In this document: one piece after another, positions 1 to 7,937 of the stretch
Numbering within the stretch: the first letter of the stretch is position 1
Layout: each line of letters opens with the position of its first letter
NCBI RefSeq assembly: GCF_030540875.1
Contig: NZ_JAUOEM010000003.1
Span: 558,001-622,000 of the forward strand
DNA length: 64,000 nucleotides
From: Flavivirga amylovorans
Lineage (GTDB): Bacteria; Bacteroidota; Bacteroidia; Flavobacteriales; Flavobacteriaceae
Reading direction: 5' to 3'
Notes under the pieces: generated by a model
Seen by the model: the letters and a program-made list of their open reading frames with translations, nothing else
What the model was told of the DNA's origin: nothing
The model's database searches: none
Translations under genes and position numbers: made by a program

Positions 1-577
1 ATTGATCATAACTAAATACCCTCTTATTAGTGATTTGAGAAAGCAAATTCGAAGCCCTCTCTATAGGGCCAGCGACTAACTGAGGAAAGAAACTAACAAA
101 AGCAGCAAATGATAAATAATCTTTTGTAGGTTTAAGTTTTTTATAATAGATATCAAAGGAATAGGACATGGTTTGAAACGTATAAAAAGAAATACCTACT
201 GGAAGAATAACTTTTAACGTCCAAGTACTTTCTATATCATACCCAAACATAGAAAACATATCTACCCATGAGTCTACAAAAAAGTTATAATACTTAAAAA
301 AACCTAAAAGACCTACATTAAATACAACACTAGTCCAGAGCCATAGTTTTCTTTTAGACTGTTTAGAATTGGAATCTATCAGTATCCCAACAAAATAGTC
401 TACAGTAGTACTTAAGATTATTAAGGATAAAAACCTCCAATCCCACCACCCATAAAATGCATAGCTAGCTACAAGTAAAAGAATGTTCTGAATTTTAACA
501 CTCCTCTTAAAAAGAAACCAATAAAGTACAAAAACTGTAAAAAGAAAAATAAAGAACTCTAAAGAATTAAATACCAT
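1..577 (-). CDS. MBOAT-family membrane O-acyltransferase (AlgI/DltB-like), C-terminus outside window
   Basis: Reading the minus strand from the ATG at 577 gives 192 codons with no stop before the window edge, so only the N-terminal part is present. Visible features are hydrophobic segments at about residues 5-24 and 30-46, the FYGWWDWRF motif at about 41-49, GISFYTFQTMSY at about 128-139 and FFPQLVAGPIER at about 163-174. These are hallmarks of the AlgI/DltB/PatB branch of membrane-bound O-acyltransferases, which move acyl (usually acetyl) groups onto exported polysaccharides or other envelope polymers. The catalytic His region typical of the family would lie beyond the edge and cannot be checked. 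The acceptor is unknown. Confidence 0.9.
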   Translation of the reverse strand, partial: MVFNSLEFFIFLFTVFVLYWFLFKRSVKIQNILLLVASYAFYGWWDWRFLSLIILSTTVDYFVGILIDSNSKQSKRKLWLWTSVVFNVGLLGFFKYYNFFVDSWVDMFSMFGYDIESTWTLKVILPVGISFYTFQTMSYSFDIYYKKLKPTKDYLSFAAFVSFFPQLVAGPIERASNLLSQITNKRVFSYDQ

Positions 578-848
578 GTATTAGCCAATTAAAATATATT
601 GTATAATAGAAATGTTTATAAATATCATACAACCTATCTTGAACTTCAAAATTATTCTTTGAATTACATGATTAATATGTAAGTAACACAAAAACAAGTT
701 TCATAAGCCATTAATTAAGTTGGTATACCGAAATAATTGATCAATTAATCTAATAATATGATATAAATAAAATAGCATTAAATATTTTGATACTTTTATC
801 TAATAGAAATAGTTTTTATAGGCTATTTGAACCCTAAAATTACACAAA

Positions 849-1691
849 ATGAATATAGTCTCTAAGATCTTGGATCAAAGTCAACCGATTGAAGAAATAA
901 CATCTATAGATGCTGCGTCCTTTAAAAAGGAATATTTTAATAAGAAAAAACCCGTTATTATTAGAGGGATAGCCAAAGAATGGGAAGCAGCAAAAAGATG
1001 GAATTTAGATTTTTTTCTGAGCCTTAAAGATGATAAGGATGTATACCTACTATCAGATAATTTTATTCAAGACGATAACAGATATAGAAAGGCTTCGTTT
1101 AAAGAATATATAATGCAATTAAAAGAAGCAGAAGCTAGTAATAAAAACTTCAAAGACTATTTAACAACATTAGACATTTTTGAATACTACCCAGAGCTCA
1201 AAAATGATATTGATTTCTCTTTTTTTGAAGCACACACAAAAGTAAACGATATAACTGCCTGGATCGGCCCCTCAGGTACTATATCTGGTTTTCATGCAGA
1301 TACTGCCAATAATGTATATGCTCAAATAAGAGGAAAAAAAATGTTTATAATTTCTTCAACAAAATTTAATAAAACAATGTACCCAAGCAGTAAGCACATC
1401 TATGGTGCTGTAGCTAGCGATGTAGATATTAATAATTTTGATAAGGATAAATTCCCTAAGTTTTTGAGTAATGACTTTAAAAGTGTTATTCTAGAACCTG
1501 GTGATGTATTATTTGTACCTCAAAATTGGTGGCATTATGTGCAAGCTCTTGATTCTTCAATAAGCATTAGTAATTTTGGTTATACAAAATTTGAAGTGTA
1601 TAGTTTAAAATTCAAAGAACGAATTATACAGTCTTTGCATAAAAGAGGCTATTACAAAGCTAATAATTGCTTTTGCTGTGAAAAAAGTTAA
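849..1691 (+). CDS. JmjC/cupin_8-like Fe(II)/2-oxoglutarate-dependent oxygenase
   Basis: This 280-residue protein has the cupin_8 (FIH-like, JmjC-related) layout: an N-terminal KKPVIIRGIAKEW segment (about 33-45), an HxD pair at H149/D151 in SGFHADTANN, and a distal His at H229 in PQNWWHY, which together would form the iron-binding triad. Related enzymes hydroxylate proteins or small molecules; the substrate here is unknown. The C-terminus ends in an unusual NNCFCCEKS tail with three cysteines. The gene stands alone between the divergent MBOAT gene and a convergent Lrp gene, and is followed by a long perfect hairpin. Confidence 0.8.
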   Translation: MNIVSKILDQSQPIEEITSIDAASFKKEYFNKKKPVIIRGIAKEWEAAKRWNLDFFLSLKDDKDVYLLSDNFIQDDNRYRKASFKEYIMQLKEAEASNKNFKDYLTTLDIFEYYPELKNDIDFSFFEAHTKVNDITAWIGPSGTISGFHADTANNVYAQIRGKKMFIISSTKFNKTMYPSSKHIYGAVASDVDINNFDKDKFPKFLSNDFKSVILEPGDVLFVPQNWWHYVQALDSSISISNFGYTKFEVYSLKFKERIIQSLHKRGYYKANNCFCCEKS

Positions 1692-1692
1692 T

Positions 1693-1734
1693 AACATAAA
1701 AAAGCTCTTTTCTATAAAAGAGCTTTTTTATGTT
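1693..1734. terminator. Bidirectional intrinsic terminator
   Basis: A perfect 19-bp stem (1693-1711 with 1716-1734) around a 4-base loop has an AGCTCTTTT core with A-runs on one side and T-runs on the other. It lies between the oxygenase gene and the convergent Lrp-type gene and could stop transcription from both sides. Confidence 0.85.
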
Positions 1735-1765
1735 ATATTCTCCAAAAATAAAAGAACCAATAATA

Positions 1766-2245
1766 CTACATATTCTTAAATATAGAATGCATTAAACGTT
1801 TTTTATCATTAATGCTTTCCTCTAAAGATATCATAGTCTCTGTTCTGTAAACTCCATCTATATCATCTAATAAGAAAATAACTTCTTTAGCGTGCTCAGT
1901 ACTTTTAGCTCTAATTTTACAGAAAATATTGAATTTTCCAGTAGTTATATGTGCTACAGTAACATAAGGAATTTCATTGATGCGCTCTAAAACAAACTTA
2001 GTTTGAGACGTATTATTTAAATATACACCCACGTATGCTATAAATGAATAACCAAGCTTTTTGTAATCTAGCATTAATGAAGATCCTTTTATAATTCCAG
2101 ATTCTTCCATTTTTTTTACTCGTACATGTACAGTACCTGCAGAGATTAATAATTTCTTTGCAATGTCAGTAAATGGTATTCTTGTGTTATCAATTAACAT
2201 GTCAAGAATTTGATGGTCGATTTCGTCTAATTTTATTTTCCCCAT
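1766..2245 (-). CDS. Lrp/AsnC-family transcriptional regulator
   Basis: The 159-residue product has an N-terminal winged helix-turn-helix (about residues 5-55: LDEIDHQILDML, IPFTDIAKKL, SAGTVHVRVKKMEE) followed by a ligand-sensing RAM domain (about 70-150). This is the full usual length of Lrp/AsnC regulators, which sense amino acids or related metabolites and act on nearby or global metabolic genes. A TAATTTTG -7-like box lies on the minus strand at 2270-2277, just upstream of the ATG. The neighbouring upstream gene on the same strand is a carboxypeptidase, so a link with peptide or amino acid use is plausible but is only an inference. Confidence 0.92.
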   Translation of the reverse strand: MGKIKLDEIDHQILDMLIDNTRIPFTDIAKKLLISAGTVHVRVKKMEESGIIKGSSLMLDYKKLGYSFIAYVGVYLNNTSQTKFVLERINEIPYVTVAHITTGKFNIFCKIRAKSTEHAKEVIFLLDDIDGVYRTETMISLEESINDKKRLMHSIFKNM

Positions 2246-2315
2246 AATTAACTATTCTTAGATAAAAAGCAAAATTAATACATTTTCATTAATAATTATG
2301 CATAAATAATATGTT

Positions 2316-3473
2316 TTATTTCGGTATTAATGCGATTTTCTCATTATTTATTATTACGAAAACGTTTTCGTAATTAATTTTCACCAATTGATTGTTATTG
2401 TCTAATACCTCAAAACCATTGGCATTGATTTCTTTATGCCCATGAAAAGCATCTAAATTTTCAATTTTTTCAATTTTAGGAATAAATTCAATTTTATTAT
2501 CGATTAACTTTTCCTGATATTGAATTGCTATATCATTAATTTCTTCACCCGAATCGCCTGGCACCTTAGCATGTCTTATAATAATATCGAAAAAACGTTT
2601 TTCATTTTCGGGAATTTTTAAATAAGGTCTATAATTATCACCTTTTACTGTACTATTAGCAATATAATTTAAAGATGAAATATATGATATGTAAATGAAT
2701 TCGCGGGTAACTTCACGTTCATAATCGTTTTCATAATGACCAGCTTCAAATAAAATTGTAGGAATATTTTCATTTTGAAATGTATCACCAACACAATTTA
2801 TATTAAATGCATCATCATACACTCCTATTTGATTTGGAATAACCTCTTGCAAAGCATTATTCATAACAGCAATAACCTCCATAGCTCTCTTCCTGTTTGG
2901 TGTAATAGTACAAGCCTTGTCTTGAGCAGGAGCTAAAAACGATACAGTTGCAGATTTATTAACGTTTCCAGCGCTAAAAATAGTTCGTTGCCCATGTAAG
3001 TTATAACAGAAATGAGGTTTAAATGATTCAAAAACTTTTCTTAAAACATTACTTTCTGGCTGAGATAAATTTTGAGCATCTCTATTTAAATCAACTTTAT
3101 TTGCATTTATACGTGTATAAGCAGCTGCACCGTCTGGGTTTAATATAGGTATAATATACAGAGTACAAGCTTCTAAAACACTTTTTAAACCATTATGCTT
3201 ACCAAAAAAGGTATTTAATAGATCAAATAAAGCCTTAGTAGTGGTCGATTCGTTGCCATGCATTTGTGACCATAATAAAATTCGCTTTTTTCCTTTTCCA
3301 ACCTTAAGTCCATAAATAGGGTTGTTTAAAACGGATTTACCAATAACATCTATAATAACATGTTCTCTTAAGTTGTTTAAGAGAGGCTCTATATGCTTAT
3401 TAGTTATATAACGGTGAGATAAACTAGTTTCTTTGTGTTTTAAAAACAGAGATTTTATTTCTTCTACTTGCAT
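2316..3473 (-). CDS. M14-family zinc carboxypeptidase
   Basis: The protein has the M14 metallocarboxypeptidase signature: zinc ligands H72 and E75 in SQMHGNEST, a third ligand H160 in YNLHGQR, a substrate-binding NR pair at 130-131 and the catalytic glutamate E243 in LFEAGHYEND. Such enzymes remove C-terminal residues from peptides or cleave muropeptide and tubulin-like substrates. No signal peptide is visible at the N-terminus (MQVEEIKSLFLKHK), so it is probably cytoplasmic, where it could recycle peptides. The length of 385 residues fits a catalytic domain with a short C-terminal extension. It lies 70 bp upstream of the Lrp gene on the same strand. Confidence 0.88.
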   Translation of the reverse strand: MQVEEIKSLFLKHKETSLSHRYITNKHIEPLLNNLREHVIIDVIGKSVLNNPIYGLKVGKGKKRILLWSQMHGNESTTTKALFDLLNTFFGKHNGLKSVLEACTLYIIPILNPDGAAAYTRINANKVDLNRDAQNLSQPESNVLRKVFESFKPHFCYNLHGQRTIFSAGNVNKSATVSFLAPAQDKACTITPNRKRAMEVIAVMNNALQEVIPNQIGVYDDAFNINCVGDTFQNENIPTILFEAGHYENDYEREVTREFIYISYISSLNYIANSTVKGDNYRPYLKIPENEKRFFDIIIRHAKVPGDSGEEINDIAIQYQEKLIDNKIEFIPKIEKIENLDAFHGHKEINANGFEVLDNNNQLVKINYENVFVIINNEKIALIPK

Positions 3474-3516
3474 GCTATTTTTTTATGTTGACAAAGTTAA
3501 ACAATTACAAATTCAC

Positions 3517-3551
3517 AAATGTAAACAAGATAAATATCTCAAATGTTTACA
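3517..3551. promoter_or_regulatory. Inverted repeat, possible operator
   Basis: AAATGTAAAC (3517-3526) is followed 14 bp later by AAATGTTTACA (3541-3551), so TGTAAAC and GTTTACA form an inverted repeat. It lies upstream of the carboxypeptidase gene in the 288-bp divergent region shared with an XRE regulator. A related GTAAATA...GTTTAC pair lies at 3734-3760 directly before the regulator's ATG. Use as an operator is inferred only. Confidence 0.3.
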
Positions 3552-3707
3552 CGAATAAACAGTATTTTAGCGATTAGTATATAAATGTCAACTAAATATC
3601 TATAAACAATGATTGGATGACTTAATTATTTAATAATTAGTTATTTAAAATACTTTACATCAAGTAAATATCTATATATTTTCAAGCTTATTTTCGTGAA
3701 TAACCTA

Positions 3708-3734
3708 TTGTTTTATATAATTTTGTTACATTTG
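3708..3734 (+). promoter_or_regulatory. Bacteroidota-type promoter for the XRE regulator
   Basis: TTG (3708-3710) is followed 16 bp later by TACATTTG (3727-3734), matching the TAnnTTTG -7 element of the Bacteroidota housekeeping sigma factor. The spacing is a little shorter than usual. The ATG follows 28 bp after the -7 box. Confidence 0.55.
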
Positions 3735-3761
3735 TAAATAAATAATTTAAATTAGTTTACA

Positions 3762-4142
3762 ATGATAAACATGAATGATTTTGTAAACAGACTGCAGGAG
3801 ATAATGGATTATTACGGTGAATCTGCGTCCTCTTTTGCGGAAAAAATTGGCGTACAGCGTTCCAGTATTTCTCATATATTGTCTGGCAGAAATAAACCCA
3901 GCCTAGACTTTATTCTTAAAATTCTGTCCTCCTATCCTGAGGTTGATTTATATTGGTTGTTTAATGGCAAGGGAAGTTTTCCTTCGAAAGGTAAATTTGA
4001 AGAACCCAAACCTATTCTTAAAAAAGAAACAGATCTTTTCTCTATAAATGAAACACCACCGACTAAAACACCTGGTGATAAAGAAATTGAACGCATTGTT
4101 ATTTTTTATTCCGATGGAAGTTTTAAAAATTTTGAAAATTAG
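3762..4142 (+). CDS. XRE-family helix-turn-helix DNA-binding protein
   Basis: The 126-residue protein has an HTH_XRE domain at about residues 6-60 (ESASSFAEKIGVQRSSISHI, then LSGRNKPSLDFILKIL), followed by a short tail without recognisable domain. The full HTH and the WLFNGKGSFP stretch are typical of a small flavobacterial regulator family. A second ATG nine bases downstream (MNDF...) is an equally possible start. GTTTAC immediately precedes the start codon and resembles half of an inverted repeat further upstream, which would suit autoregulation, but that is inference. Confidence 0.88.
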   Translation: MINMNDFVNRLQEIMDYYGESASSFAEKIGVQRSSISHILSGRNKPSLDFILKILSSYPEVDLYWLFNGKGSFPSKGKFEEPKPILKKETDLFSINETPPTKTPGDKEIERIVIFYSDGSFKNFEN

Positions 4143-4163
4143 TGCAATTCTTTAGTAAATTTG
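4131..4163 (+). promoter_or_regulatory. Bacteroidota-type promoter for the small lipoprotein gene
   Basis: TTTG (4131-4134) and TAAATTTG (4156-4163) are separated by 21 bp, a good match to the Bacteroidota -33/-7 pattern. It overlaps the 3' end of the XRE gene and lies 16 bp before the ATG at 4180. Confidence 0.55.
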
Positions 4164-4179
4164 CACTTAAATTTAATGT

Positions 4180-4548
4180 ATGAGATTTTTATTCCTAATA
4201 CTTTTATTAAGCCTTGTTAGTTGTTATGAAACAGCTCGTAATTGCAAAGACTATAAGAGTGGTGAGTTTTATAGCGAAGTCATGATTGACGATGAACTCT
4301 TTGTTTCCAAATTTAAAAGAACAGAAGACTTACAGGTTGAAGTTTACAACAACAAAATAGATTCGTCTAAGTTGCGTTGGATTAATGATTGTGAAGTTGT
4401 TTTTAAAACAATCAAACCAAAAAATATGGCGGAACAGAAAGATATTCATTTAAAAATATTAACGACAACTGACTCTTCATATACATACGAATACTCATAC
4501 GTAGGTGAAACAAAAAAGCAAAAGGGAATCGCTTACAAGGTTAAGTAA
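4180..4548 (+). CDS. Small conserved lipoprotein of unknown function
   Basis: The N-terminus MRFLFLILLLSLVSC is a lipoprotein signal with the lipid-attachment cysteine at residue 15. The mature part of about 107 residues is hydrophilic, with KLRWINDCEVVFK in the centre. I recognise this as a conserved flavobacterial lipoprotein (YETARNC start, WINDCE core). From memory, relatives sometimes carry the database name DNA topoisomerase IV, which nothing in this sequence supports. It would be anchored in the cell envelope. Function unknown. Confidence 0.75.
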   Translation: MRFLFLILLLSLVSCYETARNCKDYKSGEFYSEVMIDDELFVSKFKRTEDLQVEVYNNKIDSSKLRWINDCEVVFKTIKPKNMAEQKDIHLKILTTTDSSYTYEYSYVGETKKQKGIAYKVK

Positions 4549-4551
4549 GCA

Positions 4552-5055
4552 CTATCTATCAAACGGATATAAAAAATATTCGACAAGGTTGAATTTAAGT
4601 TGTTTGCCTTCGGTTATTTCATAAGTTAAGAAGATTTCACCCCAATACTCTCCATCTGAAAAATCAGCAATGATCCACTTATGATTTAACATTTTCACTG
4701 TATTAATCATCATTTTTCTTCCTTCACTTGCTACATAAGGCACTATTGGATGCTCTCCTTTAACTTCATTTAATTTATAAAGTTCATCTTTTATAAACGG
4801 AATTAATTCAGATATGTCATATCCATCATTTTCAAAATAGCTAATAGCATCCTCATTTCTATCTAAATTGAAATGCGAAAGCTTTAAAATGTCATCTTGC
4901 AAAACAACTACTGAATCTTTATATTTTTCTAATGTTTTTTTATGACTTATTAGTGTATTATTAATATCTTCAAATATTCGTTTTGAATTTACATATTGAA
5001 ATAAAACTAATAATGCCGTAAAAACGAACAGGTACATAAAAATTCTTTGTTTCAT
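4552..5055 (-). CDS. Hypothetical protein with N-terminal membrane anchor
   Basis: The 167-residue product starts with one hydrophobic segment (about residues 5-22, IFMYLFVFTALLVLFQYV), then a probable short coiled-coil stretch (about 25-60) and a mixed alpha/beta C-terminal domain ending in LKFNLVEYFLYPFDR. The segment can act as an uncleaved anchor placing the rest outside the inner membrane. The C-terminal half resembles small periplasmic proteins that tolerate hydrolase or regulator neighbours, but I do not recognise the family. It ends 4 bp from the convergent lipoprotein gene and starts 11 bp after the metallo-hydrolase gene, so it is probably co-transcribed with the latter. Confidence 0.65.
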   Translation of the reverse strand: MKQRIFMYLFVFTALLVLFQYVNSKRIFEDINNTLISHKKTLEKYKDSVVVLQDDILKLSHFNLDRNEDAISYFENDGYDISELIPFIKDELYKLNEVKGEHPIVPYVASEGRKMMINTVKMLNHKWIIADFSDGEYWGEIFLTYEITEGKQLKFNLVEYFLYPFDR

Positions 5056-5065
5056 ATTTTTTTAT

Positions 5066-5827
5066 TTAAATTGTTATTTCTAAACCATCATATGCTAAAA
5101 AAACATTCTCAGGTAATGTTTTCTGTACCTCCTCGTGAAATCCAAGTAAATGACTAATATGAGTTAAATATGCTTTTTGTGGTTTTACTTTATTAATAAA
5201 CCGTAAAGCTTCTTCTAAATTAAAATGTGAACGATGTGGATCTATCCTTAAAGCATTAATGACTAATACTTTTACACCAACAATTTTTTTAACTTCATCA
5301 TCTGCAACAGTTTTCATATCGGTTAAATAAGCAAAATCATTAAACCTATAACCAAAAACCTGCAACTTATCATGAAAACCGTTAACTGGCATTACTTGTA
5401 TGTTTTTTAATTTGAAAGGCTTATTTTTTACTCGATTTTCAATAACAGTAGGAGCTCCCGGGTATTTGTTTTTAGTAGCAAATATATAATCAAATCGTTT
5501 ACGCAAAGATTTTAGCACGCGCTTGTGTGCATAAATAGGGATATCTCCTTGTTTAAAATAAAAAGGTCTAATGTCATCTAATCCCAGCACATGATCTGAG
5601 TGTTCATGAGTAAAAATAATACCGTCAATTTTATCACATTCTGCTCTTAGCATTTGATACCGGAAATCGGGTCCACAGTCAACTACGTAACGATAACCAC
5701 CCCAAGTAATCAAAACAGAAACACGTAGTCTTTTGTCTTTAGGATCTGTACTTAAACAAACAGGATGCTTACTTCCAATAATTGGAATGCCTTGCGATGT
5801 TCCGGTTCCTAAAAAAGTTATTTTCAA
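5066..5827 (-). CDS. MBL-fold metallo-hydrolase (PhnP-like), TTG start
   Basis: The 253-residue protein has the metallo-beta-lactamase fold signature THEHSDH (H74, H76, D78, H79) and the N-terminal MKITFLGTGTSQG strand typical of the PhnP/RNase Z-like subgroup, which act mostly as phosphodiesterases. The start is a TTG at 5827: the codon directly upstream in frame is TAG and there is no ATG before the conserved KITFLGTG strand, so a non-ATG start is forced. A promoter for the divergent gene at 5921 lies about 35-65 bp away. The substrate (cyclic phosphate, nucleotide or RNA) cannot be told from the sequence. Confidence 0.88.
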   Translation of the reverse strand: MKITFLGTGTSQGIPIIGSKHPVCLSTDPKDKRLRVSVLITWGGYRYVVDCGPDFRYQMLRAECDKIDGIIFTHEHSDHVLGLDDIRPFYFKQGDIPIYAHKRVLKSLRKRFDYIFATKNKYPGAPTVIENRVKNKPFKLKNIQVMPVNGFHDKLQVFGYRFNDFAYLTDMKTVADDEVKKIVGVKVLVINALRIDPHRSHFNLEEALRFINKVKPQKAYLTHISHLLGFHEEVQKTLPENVFLAYDGLEITI

Positions 5828-5862
5828 CTACGTTAAGTTTTGCACAAAAATAGCGTTATTTT

Positions 5863-5892
5863 TTTGTTTAGTACACATATTTAATACCTTTG
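5863..5892 (+). promoter_or_regulatory. Bacteroidota-type promoter
   Basis: TTTG (5863-5866), an 18-bp spacer and TACCTTTG (5885-5892) match the -33/-7 pattern. The ATG of the 486-residue gene follows 28 bp downstream. Confidence 0.65.
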
Positions 5893-5920
5893 TCGCAGAA
5901 CAAAACAACTGGTTAATAAC

Positions 5921-7381
5921 ATGGAAATAACCATAAAAGGTGATAAAGAATTTAACGATGTTCCTTCATTGAAATCGAAGGCGCTTCGCATTAATTTAAA
6001 CGAAAATATCTACGGAACATTTGCGGAAATTGGAGCAGGTCAAGAAACTTGCCGACATTTTTTTAGAGCTGGAGGTGCTTCAGGCACCATTGCTAAAGCA
6101 ATGTCTGCCTACGATAAAGATTTTAGTGATGCTGTTTACGGGACTGAAGATGACGGACGATATGTAACTGAAGCTCGCTTGAGGAAAATGCTTAGCCATG
6201 AAATGGATCTCATGGAAACTAGGTTGACAAGAGAAAAACATCCAAATAAAATATTTTTCACCTACGCTAATACTGTTGCTACAATTGACTTTGCTAAGCA
6301 ATTTAAAGGTCATGGATGGGTCGGTATTAAATATCAAGTTGAAGCCACTGGTGATTATAATGAGATTATTTTACATCTTCGATTTAAAGAAACAGATGCT
6401 CGTTTACAACAAGAAACACTGGGAGTACTGGGTACAAACCTAATATATGGTGCGTTTTATAAATATAACGAACCAAAAAAATTATTGCGCTACCTATATG
6501 ATCATTTAGATAAAGATCAATTAGAAATAGATACTATCAATTTTTCAGGACCTGCTTTTCAAAATATCGATAATCGATTAATGAGTTTGCAACTTGTTAA
6601 AAACAATATGACAGATGCTGTTGTATTTGGTCCAGACGGAACTAATGTGCTTCCCGCTAGAGTTTTTTACAAAAAGAACATACTCGCTTTACGAGGTAGT
6701 TTTAGACCCGTAACTAAAGTAAATATGGCAATGTATGAAAAATCATACGAAATATTTATTAAGGAAAGTAAAGTTAACCCTAATAAAACGGTAGTCGTTT
6801 TTGAAATTACATTATCTAATTTAAGAGCTGAAGGAGAAATAGATGAACAGGATTTTATAGATAGAGCAGATTTATTATGTTCTCTAGGACAATCTGTTAT
6901 GATTTCTAATTTCCAAGAATACTTTAAGGTTGTAGAATACTTCTCTAATTACACAAAAGCCCGAATGGGACTAGCCATGGGTGTTAGCAATTTAGTTGAT
7001 ATTTTTGACGAAAAATATTATCGTCATATAAGTGGAGGTATTCTTGAAGCATTTGGTAAATTATTTTTCAAAGATTTGAAAGTTTACCTATATCCAATGC
7101 TGGATCCTGAAACAGGAGAATTGATTAATAGTGAAAATTTAAAAGTATATCCACGTATGAAAGAACTATACAAATTCTTTAAATACAATGGAAAAGTAAT
7201 AGATATTGAAGAATACGACAAAAGCATTATGGGTATATTCTCTCGCGAAATTTTACGTATGATTTCTGAAGGTGACCGCGGATGGGAAACTATGGTGCCA
7301 GAAGGTACTGCAGACTTAATTAAAGACTATCGTTTATTTGGATACACTAGAAAACCTTTAACCTTATCTAAACGCAAATAA
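5921..7381 (+). CDS. Conserved 486-residue protein of unknown function
   Basis: The product is soluble-looking, with no signal peptide or membrane segment. It begins with a strongly conserved-looking region: LRINLNENIYGTFAEIGAGQ (about 23-42), CRHFFRAGGASGTIAKAMSA (about 44-63) and YGTEDDGRYVTEARL. I recognise this as a widespread Bacteroidota family without an established role; similar proteins have, as I remember, been given names such as TonB-dependent receptor, which does not fit because there is no export signal or beta-barrel pattern. It has its own promoter and a perfect terminator and is monocistronic. The cytoplasmic location is inferred. Confidence 0.75.
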   Translation: MEITIKGDKEFNDVPSLKSKALRINLNENIYGTFAEIGAGQETCRHFFRAGGASGTIAKAMSAYDKDFSDAVYGTEDDGRYVTEARLRKMLSHEMDLMETRLTREKHPNKIFFTYANTVATIDFAKQFKGHGWVGIKYQVEATGDYNEIILHLRFKETDARLQQETLGVLGTNLIYGAFYKYNEPKKLLRYLYDHLDKDQLEIDTINFSGPAFQNIDNRLMSLQLVKNNMTDAVVFGPDGTNVLPARVFYKKNILALRGSFRPVTKVNMAMYEKSYEIFIKESKVNPNKTVVVFEITLSNLRAEGEIDEQDFIDRADLLCSLGQSVMISNFQEYFKVVEYFSNYTKARMGLAMGVSNLVDIFDEKYYRHISGGILEAFGKLFFKDLKVYLYPMLDPETGELINSENLKVYPRMKELYKFFKYNGKVIDIEEYDKSIMGIFSREILRMISEGDRGWETMVPEGTADLIKDYRLFGYTRKPLTLSKRK

Positions 7382-7410
7382 ATTATATTGCTTATATAAA
7401 AGGGAGTTGA

Positions 7411-7450
7411 AAAAACAAGCCTTCTTAGAATTTTAAGAAGGCTTGTTTTT
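7411..7450. terminator. Bidirectional intrinsic terminator
   Basis: A perfect 17-bp stem (7411-7427 with 7434-7450; core CAAGCCTTCTTA) has A- and T-runs at its ends. It lies between the 486-residue gene and the convergent bcp gene and slightly overlaps the bcp stop codon region. Confidence 0.85.
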
Positions 7451-7902
7451 TATTCTAATATTTGAGCCGCATGTATTTTGGCCTTTACTTTGTCTATCAC
7501 TTTTTCAATAACACCATCTTCGTTAATAACAAAAGTGACGCGATGAATACCATCAAAAGTCCTCCCCATAAACTTTTTCTCCCCCCAAACACCAAAAGCA
7601 TTTATGACTTCTTTATCAACATCTGCCAATAATGGATATGGGAAATTAAATTTCTTTTTAAAGTTTGACTGCTTCTTTTGAGTGTCAGCGCTGACGCCTA
7701 AAATTTCATACCCCTTCTCTTTTAAAACTGTATATTCATCTCTTAAATTGCAAGCTTCTACTGTGCATGTTGGAGTATTAGCCTTTGGATAAAAGAAAAC
7801 TACTAGCTTTTTACCTTTAAAATCTGATAATTTAACTGTATTTCCTAGTTCGTCAAAAGCTTCAAAATTTGGTGCCTTATTTCCTACTTCTAATGTGTTC
7901 AT
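7450..7902 (-). CDS. bcp: Thioredoxin-dependent thiol peroxidase (BCP-type peroxiredoxin)
   Basis: The 150-residue protein has the atypical 2-Cys BCP signature: peroxidatic C46 in FYPKANTPTCTVEACNLRD and a resolving cysteine at 51. It reduces hydrogen peroxide and organic hydroperoxides using thioredoxin in the cytoplasm. Length and motif positions match E. coli Bcp closely. It is divergent from nth (endonuclease III), with the two ATGs 35 bp apart, so an antioxidant gene and a DNA base-repair gene share a very short promoter region. Confidence 0.96.
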   Translation of the reverse strand: MNTLEVGNKAPNFEAFDELGNTVKLSDFKGKKLVVFFYPKANTPTCTVEACNLRDEYTVLKEKGYEILGVSADTQKKQSNFKKKFNFPYPLLADVDKEVINAFGVWGEKKFMGRTFDGIHRVTFVINEDGVIEKVIDKVKAKIHAAQILE

Positions 7903-7937
7903 ATTTTATAACTTTGTTATTGCTAAAATACAAACGA

